Part shown: one piece after another, positions 1-7,128 of the stretch
How the letters are laid out: each line of letters starts with the position of its first letter
Numbering within the stretch: position 1 is the first letter of the stretch
Assembly: GCA_964557715.1 (NCBI GenBank)
Contig: CAZLAP010000049.1
Coordinates: 1-14,107, forward strand
Length of the DNA stretch: 14,107 nucleotides
Reading direction: 5' to 3'
Source: CAZLAP01 sp964557715
GTDB taxonomy: Bacteria; Patescibacteriota; Minisyncoccia; Minisyncoccales; RBG-13-42-11
Made by a program: the position numbers and the translations under genes
Notes under the pieces: model-generated
Databases searched by the model: none
What the model was told of the DNA's origin: nothing
The model's input: only the letters and a program-made list of their open reading frames with translations

Positions 1-256
1 ACTCTTTATTCCTCTCACATATCTCAGGCGAGGCAATCCCAATAGAGTTAATGATAAATTCCGGCTTGTATTTTTTGATGCATCTTTCCAACTCGCTTAG
101 ATTCAAGACGTCAAGTTTATAATCACCAAATTTTTTATCCGTCTCACTCAAATACGTGCCCTTTACCTGAAAATCCCGAGAAAACAATTTATACAAGTCT
201 CTTCCAATCCTTCCAGAAGAACCTAAAATTAATATTTTCTTACTCTTTTTTACCAT
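1..256 (-). CDS. RmlD-like NAD(P)-dependent sugar reductase/epimerase, N-terminal part
   Basis: Only the first 85 codons are inside the window; the frame is open to base 1. I translated it by hand from an ATG at 256. It begins MVKKSKKILILGSSGRIGRD, a Rossmann beta-strand followed by a GxxGxxG-type NAD(P) loop (G-S-S-G-R-I-G). After a stretch resembling the second Rossmann strand comes a Lys-Pro-Glu-Phe-Ile-Ile-Asn-Ser segment, which matches the 'rPDvVINaAA' strand of RmlD/dTDP-4-dehydrorhamnose reductases and related sugar-nucleotide-binding SDR proteins. The following Cys-Glu-Arg-Asn also fits that family ('aE.n'). The start overlaps the end of the upstream nucleotidyltransferase gene by 17 bases, so it is very probably co-transcribed and perhaps translationally coupled. 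The expected role is reduction or epimerisation of a nucleotide-linked sugar. The exact substrate cannot be read, and the catalytic YxxxK lies outside the window. Confidence 0.82.
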   Translation of the reverse strand, partial: MVKKSKKILILGSSGRIGRDLYKLFSRDFQVKGTYLSETDKKFGDYKLDVLNLSELERCIKKYKPEFIINSIGIASPEICERNKE

Positions 257-947
257 ATATTTCACGCGCCTTTTTTAATGCCTCAATACTGTTAACGTTT
301 ATCCAATTTTGACTACCCCGAAAACTTAAATTATAAATATCAAATAATTTACAGGCCTCATTCAACGCGTCCACTATTTTTTTATGTCTGTGAAGGTTTT
401 TTATAAAATAAAAAGCTAATTCTTTCCCAATCTTTGCCATTCCAGAATAAATATATGACGATGATTTCCCCGAGACCGATTCTCCAATCTCAATTACTTT
501 ACTGCCAGATCCTACCCTTATCCTTCCCCCCTTCTCTTTTGGGCTTTGCATGGGCCTCGACAACAAGACGTTTTCGTATTTTGAATTTAATAACTTAACA
601 AATATTTTTTTCTTAAAAAGAATATCTCCATCCACAATAATTACCGGCCCCATTCCTATTTTCTTAAGACCAAGCAATAGGGAATAAGCATTTTCCAGTC
701 GGATATTCTTAGAATTATAGATTATCCTAAGGGGATACGCCTTTAATTGCCTATAATTTTCTCTATTCCAACAACTCCCCTCCCTACCCGTTACGATAAA
801 TTTATCAACCCTATTCAGTGGGTCTATCGTTTTCAAAATATGTTCAACAATGGGCTTTTGATCAATCTTCAAAAGACATTTTGGGGTCTTGTTCGTCAAA
901 GGAATAAGTCTTTTACCTATACCCGCCGCTAGAATAAGATATTTCAT
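240..947 (-). CDS. LicC-like nucleotidyltransferase (NTP_transferase fold), stand-alone
   Basis: A 235-residue cytoplasmic enzyme expected to transfer an NMP from an NTP (CTP in the closest known relatives, LicC/PntC type) to a phosphorylated sugar, alcohol or amine. The intact signature loop L6-A-A-G-I-G-K-R-L14 with P22-K-C-L-L26 binds the nucleotide. N86 in a Glu-Asn-Ala-Tyr-Ser-Leu stretch corresponds to the Asn...Ser-Leu motif of LicC. D106-G-D108 is the metal-binding motif, and N217-V-N219 near the C-terminus fits the second metal-binding position (Asp in most relatives). Length is normal for LicC-type enzymes. The ATG overlaps the TGA of the upstream fusion gene by 4 bases (ATGA), so translation is probably coupled. 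It is clearly a paralogue of the N-terminal half of that fusion: both share a Ser...Glu-Lys-Gly-Gly-Arg segment, a Tyr-Ile-Tyr-Ser-Gly segment and the Ile-Asn-Val-Asn-Ser element. Substrate unknown. Confidence 0.85.
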   Translation of the reverse strand: MKYLILAAGIGKRLIPLTNKTPKCLLKIDQKPIVEHILKTIDPLNRVDKFIVTGREGSCWNRENYRQLKAYPLRIIYNSKNIRLENAYSLLLGLKKIGMGPVIIVDGDILFKKKIFVKLLNSKYENVLLSRPMQSPKEKGGRIRVGSGSKVIEIGESVSGKSSSYIYSGMAKIGKELAFYFIKNLHRHKKIVDALNEACKLFDIYNLSFRGSQNWINVNSIEALKKAREIYGKKE

Positions 948-2698
948 ACTTGAAGATTCTTACTTTCTAGAAGATCAAGGTAATCTTTATTAGAGTTAAC
1001 GTTTATTAATTCCTTTTCTTTGGGTATTCTTTTAATTTTAAATTTTTCAAAAAATTCATTAAGTAATTTTACCCCGATTAGATACATAGCAATCGCCCTA
1101 TCTTCCTTCTTGTCTTTCTGTAAATGAAACGGCATTACGCTGTTAAAATGCATGGCCTCGGCGAATAGAGTTTTCAACTCCCAATCGGCATCCTGTTTTA
1201 TTAAAGGATATTTTTTCAACATCCTAGGGAGTTCTTTTTTTATTTTTTTATATTCTCTAACGATCTTTGGAGAATTATACGTTAAATTTGCTCGAACAAC
1301 ACCATCAAGAACTTGAAATTTTAAATTGAACATATTGGTATGAAGAAAGTCATACAAACCATTGAACGAATGCCATAACTTCCCCATGTCATAATAGAGA
1401 TCGCCACCCAAAAGCTCCCCCCTTGGATCTGCTAAAATAAATTTTTGAGGGTCGTCAAGAGAAACAAGAATATTTTGAGAATGTAAATCTCCGTGAATCA
1501 TCCGAAGGTTTCCAGGTTCTATTCCTCGCAGAAGAGACGGTCTTTCGCAAATTTCTTTTATCAGGAAAGGTGTATTTTGGTATTCTTTATTGTTTAAAAT
1601 AATTTTCTCAGCGCTCATGATCTTATCAAAAATAGGAGCTTCTTGTTTCGTTTGAAGAAGCCGATAGTTAACCCTAGCGATATGCTTATTCCACACCCAG
1701 CCACCTTTATTTTTCTTCGTTTTACGCACGTAAACATCCTCAAACATAAAATCCAAGACTCCTTCAAGTAATTCCAAGGCCTTTTTAGCCCGTATCTTTC
1801 CCTTGAGAAGTAATTCTCGAAGGCAGGGAAGATTATAGTATTCCATTTCAAACCATACATAATCATCACCAATTTTGAAATGTCTAATATTTGTAAATTT
1901 GTACTTAATATCTCCTGGAAGATCTTTTATCCATTTAACTTCGTTAGCTATTTTCTCCCACCCCCTTCCCCTTGCTTCTTTCCGGACAATTGTTAGTTTT
2001 TGAAGCTTAGCATAGGAACCACCTATAAGCTTATCGCCTTCCCTTGCCTCGCCGTTGACTCCACCAGGGGAATAGTCTAAATTATAAAAATCATGTTTCC
2101 CAAGGAGATTATTTATATTATCAACAACATCTCTTTTTGGATTTCGCTTAAGAAACAATAATAAGTCTCTCGCTGTTTTCTTGTCCAATTTAATTATTCC
2201 GCTATAAATATACCAAGGATAATAATCGGGTTGTAAAAATTCTCCCGCTGCTCTGACCTTATTGCCTTTTACCTCTAACCTTCCCCCTTTTTCCGAAATA
2301 CTATAAGCAACTCTGCTTACGATAATATTTTTTTCTTTTGCCCCCAAGAGATCTCTCATGATTTCTTCTTTAAGAGCAACGTCTCCGTCAATGGCTATTA
2401 TGTCTTCATTTAAATTTTTGATTGCCAGAAAAAGACTAAAGCTATTTTTAGTCTCTGTATTTTTTTTATTAATTACAATATTGGGATGTATATTTTTAAT
2501 CTCCTTTTTATTTTTGTTATTCCACTCTTCTCCATCATCGCCTATCACTAAAATAATGTCTTCCTTTTTAATTCCACAGAGATTCAACAAATTAATTTGA
2601 TTCTCCAGAATAGTAATTCCGCCGAAAGGAAGTAAGCATTTCGGTTTTTTAAAATGTATATTTTTATTTCGGCCAGCGGCTAGGATGATTGCTTTCAT
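944..2698 (-). CDS. Bifunctional LicC-like nucleotidyltransferase with nested APH/choline-kinase-like kinase
   Basis: A 584-residue two-activity protein. Residues 1-208 form a nucleotidyltransferase (LAAG at 6-9, PKCLL at 19-23, Asn-Ser-Phe-Ser-Leu at 85-89, D104-G-D106). Residues about 222-555 form an APH/choline-kinase-like domain: a Gly-rich N-lobe loop I225-G-G-S-Y-A, the catalytic loop H402-G-D404-L-H-S-Q-N409, and the metal-binding D424 of Ala-Asp-Pro-Arg-Gly. Residues 565-569 (Ile-Asn-Val-Asn-Ser) match the C-terminal metal-binding element of the neighbouring stand-alone paralogue, so the kinase seems inserted between the body and the last element of the transferase. The signature loop is three residues shorter than in the paralogue and has lost GxGxR. 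The expected chemistry is phosphorylation of a small alcohol or sugar, then NMP transfer; the substrate is unknown. The ATG lies one base after the TAG of the mutase gene, with no Shine-Dalgarno sequence. Confidence 0.83.
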   Translation of the reverse strand: MKAIILAAGRNKNIHFKKPKCLLPFGGITILENQINLLNLCGIKKEDIILVIGDDGEEWNNKNKKEIKNIHPNIVINKKNTETKNSFSLFLAIKNLNEDIIAIDGDVALKEEIMRDLLGAKEKNIIVSRVAYSISEKGGRLEVKGNKVRAAGEFLQPDYYPWYIYSGIIKLDKKTARDLLLFLKRNPKRDVVDNINNLLGKHDFYNLDYSPGGVNGEAREGDKLIGGSYAKLQKLTIVRKEARGRGWEKIANEVKWIKDLPGDIKYKFTNIRHFKIGDDYVWFEMEYYNLPCLRELLLKGKIRAKKALELLEGVLDFMFEDVYVRKTKKNKGGWVWNKHIARVNYRLLQTKQEAPIFDKIMSAEKIILNNKEYQNTPFLIKEICERPSLLRGIEPGNLRMIHGDLHSQNILVSLDDPQKFILADPRGELLGGDLYYDMGKLWHSFNGLYDFLHTNMFNLKFQVLDGVVRANLTYNSPKIVREYKKIKKELPRMLKKYPLIKQDADWELKTLFAEAMHFNSVMPFHLQKDKKEDRAIAMYLIGVKLLNEFFEKFKIKRIPKEKELINVNSNKDYLDLLESKNLQV

Positions 2699-2699
2699 T

Positions 2700-3848
2700 C
2701 TAGTTGTTAGAAAATTTATAAAAAAGGTTTCCAGGCTTAAAATCTACATTAAAATAATCCGCTAAGGTGGTGGCAATGTCGACAAAAAACAATTCTGATC
2801 CCATATCTCGATACTCTTTCAACTTCTTTTGATAGCAGACCAAAAGACCATATTCCCTAGTGTGGGTTTTCGTGCTTTGAGTGGGGTCGCAACCATGATC
2901 GGAAGTGAGAATAAGTAAATCGTCTTCATTCATCCTCTTGATAATAGAAGGCAGCTTTCTATCAAACTGCCTTAAAAGATCAAACATCCCTTCCTTATTG
3001 TTACTATGACCCATCATATCAAAATCAACCAAATTAGTAAAAATTAATCCTTTTTTTAGACTTTGGAGCGTACTAATCGTTGCCTCTATCCCCTCTAAAT
3101 TTGAACCTGTTTTTATTCCCCTTGAAATTCCTATCCCCTGAAAAAAATCTCCTATTTTCCCTATTCCAATAGTGGGAATTTTCTTTTCTTGCAATTTGGG
3201 AAGCAAAAACTTTCGATGGGGGGGATTTAGCATGTAATCCTTCCTGTTCTTACTATCTCTTTCATATTCTTTGTCCTTGTTTAGAATAAATGGCTTAGCA
3301 ATTATTCTTCCAGCCGCCGGCAATAATTCCCTCAAAGTTTCACAAATCACGTATAGATCTTTTATTGGAACATGTTTTTTCATTGCGGCAACCTGAATAA
3401 CGCTGTCTGTGGTGGTATAAAGAATTGGGTGGGCATTACTTTCGTGTTGAATTCTTAATTTTTTAAGAATCCTACCCTCCTTAACCATAACATTGCCGAT
3501 GAATTTATACCCAGTTCTTTTCTCTAAATCTCTGACTATGCCATTGGGAACCCCTTTTGGATAAAGAGGGAGTCTTCCTTTTCTTTTAATTCCCATCATT
3601 TCCCAATGAATCGGACCACTGTCATTGTCCTTAGTAATGGGCCTCAATTTGCCAACCAATACTTTCTCCCCAAAATAATTATTTCTATTTAAAAAATAAG
3701 AAAAGCCGAACTTACTCAAAAACGGTAAGGCGTCTAACCTGTTGCCAATGCTATGCGACAGAGTATTAGGATTGATGCCTCTATAATGACTGGCGTCTGA
3801 GAGACGACCAACCCCTATTCCGTCTAAAACAATTAAAATCGCTCTCAT
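2700..3848 (-). CDS. deoB: Phosphopentomutase-family (DeoB-like) alkaline-phosphatase-superfamily mutase
   Basis: A 382-residue cytoplasmic enzyme of the DeoB family, which interconverts pentose 1- and 5-phosphates. From recall of Bacillus cereus DeoB, all metal ligands are present: D9 in the N-terminal Leu-Asp-Gly-Ile-Gly, D277 and H281 (Val-Asp-Phe-Asp-Met-Met-Gly-His), D317-H318 (Ser-Asp-His-Gly-Cys-Asp-Pro) and H329 (His-Thr-Arg-Glu). The substrate and cap segments are also recognisable: Tyr-Thr-Thr-Thr-Asp-Ser-Val at 144-150, G180-R-I-I, N201-R-K-D-Y, G230-K-I-G-D. The phospho-accepting Thr of B. cereus (T85, in Lys-Asp-Thr-Met-Thr-Gly-His-Trp-Glu) aligns without a gap to S77 in Asp-Ser-Gly-Pro-Ile-His-Trp-Glu, so the nucleophile is probably Ser. 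Length is close to the usual ~395. Its place in a glycan operon, rather than with nucleoside-salvage genes, suggests it supplies a sugar 1-phosphate for activation. A 5-base gap separates it from the phosphatase gene, without a Shine-Dalgarno sequence. Confidence 0.85.
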   Translation of the reverse strand: MRAILIVLDGIGVGRLSDASHYRGINPNTLSHSIGNRLDALPFLSKFGFSYFLNRNNYFGEKVLVGKLRPITKDNDSGPIHWEMMGIKRKGRLPLYPKGVPNGIVRDLEKRTGYKFIGNVMVKEGRILKKLRIQHESNAHPILYTTTDSVIQVAAMKKHVPIKDLYVICETLRELLPAAGRIIAKPFILNKDKEYERDSKNRKDYMLNPPHRKFLLPKLQEKKIPTIGIGKIGDFFQGIGISRGIKTGSNLEGIEATISTLQSLKKGLIFTNLVDFDMMGHSNNKEGMFDLLRQFDRKLPSIIKRMNEDDLLILTSDHGCDPTQSTKTHTREYGLLVCYQKKLKEYRDMGSELFFVDIATTLADYFNVDFKPGNLFYKFSNN

Positions 3849-3853
3849 ATCTA

Positions 3854-4618
3854 TTAATCTATTAATTTTTTCTTAATTTCCTCGAGAGTCTTGATAATCC
3901 CCTTATGTCCGCTATCGGCAAGAAAGACGTCTTTCCTCTCGGCTTTTATGGCCGGAATAATTTTTTTAGAGGCGTTTCCGGAGATTATGGCCTTTCCAAC
4001 GACACCCAAAAGTTCTAAATCAGACTCGTCATTACCGATAAAAATTGCATCGTTAATGTCAATTTTTTTCTCCCGAAGATAAAAAGAAGCGGCATTAAGC
4101 TTTCCTGAGCTTGTCGGAATTATATCCATCATTTTTTCATTGTTAATCGCTCTAAGCCAATCAGGGAGACTTCTTGCCACCTCTCTTCTAAGGCTAATCG
4201 GTAAGATTTTATTAGACTCTGTCAATTGGATTCTAAAGGAAACTTCTCTGCCCTTTCTATCGATATAAAATCCTTTTTTTCTAAGTTTATTTGCAAACTT
4301 CCATAAACGCCCCTCCTCTCTAAAATAGTCTGAACCTAGCACCTTTTTCCATTTAGAAAAAATCAGTTCATCGTTGCAAATCAATCCGCCATGTTCTAAA
4401 ATCGCAGCACTATGGGGGATAAATTTTTTTACCCTAAGATAGCTTGACATTCTTCTCCCAGAGATTAAAATAACAGGAATTTTTTTCTTAATCTCCGCTA
4501 GGAGGCTCTGGATTTCTCTATGGATAAAAACATTTTCACCACTTATCTGAACACCATCGAGCAAACACTCTTTATAAGCTAAAGTGCCATCAATATCAGA
4601 AAAAAGAATTTTTGCCAT
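3854..4618 (-). CDS. HAD-superfamily (IIB, Cof/sucrose-phosphatase-like) sugar-phosphate phosphatase
   Basis: 254 residues with all four HAD motifs: D8-I-D10-G-T (nucleophile and acid/base), S53-G-R (motif II), K173 (motif III, in Ser-Gly-Lys-Leu-Asn) and G195-N-D-E-S-D200 (motif IV). The cap lies between motifs II and III (residues about 80-170), the arrangement of subclass IIB, which contains Cof, sucrose-phosphate and mannosyl-3-phosphoglycerate phosphatases. Family knowledge predicts Mg-dependent hydrolysis of a small phosphorylated sugar or polyol. In this operon it could dephosphorylate an intermediate between the mutase and the nucleotidyltransferases, or recycle a by-product. It lies 23 bases after the flippase stop and 5 bases before the mutase start. 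The ATG at 4618 gives a natural N-terminus immediately before the first HAD strand. There is no visible Shine-Dalgarno sequence. The exact substrate cannot be assigned. Confidence 0.85.
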   Translation of the reverse strand: MAKILFSDIDGTLAYKECLLDGVQISGENVFIHREIQSLLAEIKKKIPVILISGRRMSSYLRVKKFIPHSAAILEHGGLICNDELIFSKWKKVLGSDYFREEGRLWKFANKLRKKGFYIDRKGREVSFRIQLTESNKILPISLRREVARSLPDWLRAINNEKMMDIIPTSSGKLNAASFYLREKKIDINDAIFIGNDESDLELLGVVGKAIISGNASKKIIPAIKAERKDVFLADSGHKGIIKTLEEIKKKLID

Positions 4619-4641
4619 TTTACTTTAATATCTAAAACAAA

Positions 4642-6105
4642 TTATATTAATTTTAGTTTAAAAATCTTGCTAAATATAAAAATAAAAACTAAATAAATCA
4701 TCATCCCAATGGAAATAATAAACAGGACACTGAAATTGAGTGGTAGAAGACGAAAAATTATAAAACACATCGGAATGATGGACAAAACGGCGCTAAGAAG
4801 GAAGAATGAAATTTTCAGGTTCAGGGGCTTAACTGAAGTAAATTCAGACACGGAGATGAAATAAAAAATAAACATTAGAAACATTGTAACAAGAGTAGCG
4901 GTCGCAGCACCGTATAAACTGTATTCGGGAATCAGAATTGAATTCAAGACGATATTTACTATAGCCCCCGAGCCGGTAAGCCAAAAATTCTTCTTTTGCT
5001 GATTTGATACGATTAAGATATGAGATAACCCACCGATAAGAATCATAATCCCAGCTACCACTATTAAAATTTGAAAAGCAAATATGGAAGGGTAAAAATC
5101 TTGACCATATATGAAATCAATAATTCTCGGAGCAAGAACTAGTCCTCCGGCCATTAGGGGAACAGCTATTAAAATTGCTATTCCTATCCTATAATCCCAA
5201 ATCATCTGTAGTCTCTCTTTTGATTCTTTAAAAGCAATGCTTAAGGCTGGATAAAAACTTATGGCAATAAAAGCGCCAGGGAGCAAGGAGACGTTGGCGA
5301 CTCTATAGGCAGCGTTATACCAGCCAGTTTCAGTGATCTGACCCCAGTAACTCATCATCACCGAATCTATTTGATTATAAATAGTGGCGAAGACTGCAAT
5401 AAACCCCAAGGGCCAAGACATCGCTAAAAATTTTTGCCAGACGTGTTTATCCCAGCTAAAGCATAAATTATAAATTTTGAAATGAAAAAATATCAAAACA
5501 AAAATCAAAGCAATCAAGCTGGCAAGCAAATAGCTATAACTTAAATTTTGAATTGAGGGAAAATTTAAAATTGCAAAAAATCCAGCGCTGGTTACTACTA
5601 TCGATTGCAAAATCTTTGCCCAAGCTTCATGTTGCATCTGCTGGCGGGCTCTCAGGAAAGCATAAATAATTTCTAGGAAACTATCAATCAAAATACAAAC
5701 CGCTAAAATCCAGATCGCTTTTTGAATAATAAAATCGGCAGTGATAAAAAATGAACCAACTAGTACTAAGATTAAAGCTCCTATGCTTAATAGGATTTTT
5801 AAAGTAAATATAGAAGAAAATTCTCTTTCTTTTTCTTTCTCCCGAGAAAACTCGCGAGTTATAATGTGGGATAGCCCAAAATTGGAAAAAACAACAAATA
5901 GAGAAACGAAAGCTAAGGCGAAAGAAAATTTTCCATATTCGGTAGCTCCCAATATTCGAGCGACATAAATAATCAAAAGCAGTTTTAGAAGTCTACTTAT
6001 CCCCTCGGCTACGGCTAACCAAAAAACATTTTTAAAAATCGTCTGCTTGGTTGTCCTATTATAGAATAATAACGATTTAATATCGGTAAAGTTTCTAATA
6101 TTCAT
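4642..6105 (-). CDS. Wzx-type polysaccharide flippase (MOP superfamily)
   Basis: A 487-residue integral membrane protein with about 12-14 hydrophobic segments spread over the whole length. Its N-terminal region (first helix, then Val-Ala-Arg-Ile-Leu-Gly-Ala-Thr-Glu-Tyr-Gly-Lys-Phe) is the hallmark of the polysaccharide biosynthesis/RfbX-Wzx family. These proteins flip lipid-linked oligosaccharides across the cytoplasmic membrane. I prefer the ATG at 6105, because its ATGA overlaps the TGA of the epimerase gene by 4 bases, as at another junction of this operon. An ATG five codons upstream (6120) is in frame and cannot be excluded; it would give 492 residues and a 19-base overlap. The flippase implies that the operon's product is built on a lipid carrier in the cytoplasm. 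Lys/Arg-rich loops sit between helices. Specificity cannot be predicted from the sequence. Confidence 0.9.
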   Translation of the reverse strand: MNIRNFTDIKSLLFYNRTTKQTIFKNVFWLAVAEGISRLLKLLLIIYVARILGATEYGKFSFALAFVSLFVVFSNFGLSHIITREFSREKEKEREFSSIFTLKILLSIGALILVLVGSFFITADFIIQKAIWILAVCILIDSFLEIIYAFLRARQQMQHEAWAKILQSIVVTSAGFFAILNFPSIQNLSYSYLLASLIALIFVLIFFHFKIYNLCFSWDKHVWQKFLAMSWPLGFIAVFATIYNQIDSVMMSYWGQITETGWYNAAYRVANVSLLPGAFIAISFYPALSIAFKESKERLQMIWDYRIGIAILIAVPLMAGGLVLAPRIIDFIYGQDFYPSIFAFQILIVVAGIMILIGGLSHILIVSNQQKKNFWLTGSGAIVNIVLNSILIPEYSLYGAATATLVTMFLMFIFYFISVSEFTSVKPLNLKISFFLLSAVLSIIPMCFIIFRLLPLNFSVLFIISIGMMIYLVFIFIFSKIFKLKLI

Positions 6106-7019
6106 AAACCCATAAACCATCCTACTGTTTCTTTTAGACCCTTCTTCAAATCATGTTTTGGCTGCCAACTAAGCTCTTTTTTTGCCTTTAAGTAATCTAA
6201 GCAACTTCTTCTTTGTTCGCCAGGCTTAGCCGGAACATGGATCTCTTTGCAGTCAGAACCAGTTAGTTTTTTCAACTCCCTAAAAATAATATTGATATTC
6301 GTTTCCTTAGCGGTTCCAATATTGTAAATACCAACTCTTTTACTTCCCATCGCTAAAACAGCTGCTTGAATTACATCGCCGACAAAAACGAAATCTCTTT
6401 TTTGCTTTCCATCGCCATTAATGATAGGTTGTTCGCCCGAAAGCATTTTATTACAAAAAATAGCTACTACCCCGGCTTCCCCTTTTGAGTTTTGACGAGG
6501 CCCATAGATATTAGCAAATCTCAAAGAAATAAAAGGTAAGCCAAAAACTTGACGATAGTAATTTAGATACTTATCAATCGCTAATTTCTCGATACCATAT
6601 GGAGAAAGAGGATACTCTGAATAAGTTTCAGGAGTGGGAACCATTTTCGCTTCTCCGTAAATGGCGCCACCGGTAGAAGTGAAAATAATTTTCTTGATTT
6701 TGCACTTCCTGCAATTTTCCAATACATTTAGAGAACCCACAATGTTAATCTTGGCGTCTTCTGTTGGATCCTCCACTGATTTCCTAACATCAATTTGAGC
6801 AGCCAAATGAAAAACAATTTCTGGTTTTTCTTTTTTAAAAACCTGGTCTATCTTCGGCGAGCGAATATCAATTTTATAAAATTTTGCTTTTTTATTTAAA
6901 TTCTCTTTTTTGCCAGTAGACAAATTATCAACAATCACCACTTTATGGCCTTCACTTATTAACCTGTCCACCAAGTGACTTCCAATAAATCCTGCCCCTC
7001 CTGTTATTAAAATCTTCAT
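6102..7019 (-). CDS. NAD-dependent nucleotide-sugar epimerase (GalE-like, short form)
   Basis: A 305-residue extended SDR. The Rossmann NAD loop is G7-G-A-G-F-I-G13, followed by Asp31-Asn-Leu-Ser-Thr-Gly, a motif typical of UDP-glucose 4-epimerase-like proteins. His-Leu-Ala-Ala-Gln, the Ser/Thr catalytic segment (Thr-Ser-Thr-Gly-Gly-Ala-Ile-Tyr-Gly) and the catalytic Tyr-Gly-Ile-Glu-Lys (YxxxK) are all present. C-terminal substrate-binding segments (Leu-Arg-Phe-Ala-Asn-Ile-Tyr-Gly-Pro-Arg; Gly-Asp-Gly-Lys-Gln-Lys-Arg-Asp-Phe-Val) are also recognisable. Length matches the short bacterial/archaeal GalE-like group rather than the ~338-residue E. coli form. It is the first gene of the seven-gene minus-strand run, opposite the plus-strand ligase gene across a 109-base gap. 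It is probably a UDP-hexose or UDP-HexNAc 4-epimerase; related dehydratases or reductases of the same fold cannot be fully excluded. There is no Shine-Dalgarno sequence at the ATG. Confidence 0.88.
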   Translation of the reverse strand: MKILITGGAGFIGSHLVDRLISEGHKVVIVDNLSTGKKENLNKKAKFYKIDIRSPKIDQVFKKEKPEIVFHLAAQIDVRKSVEDPTEDAKINIVGSLNVLENCRKCKIKKIIFTSTGGAIYGEAKMVPTPETYSEYPLSPYGIEKLAIDKYLNYYRQVFGLPFISLRFANIYGPRQNSKGEAGVVAIFCNKMLSGEQPIINGDGKQKRDFVFVGDVIQAAVLAMGSKRVGIYNIGTAKETNINIIFRELKKLTGSDCKEIHVPAKPGEQRRSCLDYLKAKKELSWQPKHDLKKGLKETVGWFMGL

Positions 7020-7128
7020 AAACGTAGATTTAAGATTGTGTTACAACTATGCTTAAAATTAAATACAAAATTTGAAAAATCACTAATGGTGTGGATTTAA
7101 AATCTATTTTATCTTATCATTTAATAAT
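7020..7128. promoter_or_regulatory. AT-rich divergent intergenic region, probable promoters for both sides
   Basis: This 109-base gap separates the start of the minus-strand glycan operon (ATG at 7019) from the plus-strand ligase gene (ATG at 7129), so it must carry two divergent promoters unless transcripts come from further away. On the plus strand a TATCAT (7115-7120, 5 of 6 to TATAAT) lies 8 bases before the ATG, which would make a leaderless mRNA, but it has no good -35. TTGAAA at 7072-7077 matches a -35 well (5 of 6) and lies 18 bases before a poor TTTAAA. On the minus strand the only candidate, TTAAAT 8 bases before the ATG, is poor (4 of 6). No operator-like inverted repeat or riboswitch-like structure was seen. 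Confidence 0.35.

Noticed and set aside
944..947. Possible TGA recoding to glycine, as in Gracilibacteria/SR1
   Set aside because: TGA ends the fusion gene and the epimerase exactly at ATGA junctions with the next gene, and protein lengths fit their families, so TGA is a stop here.
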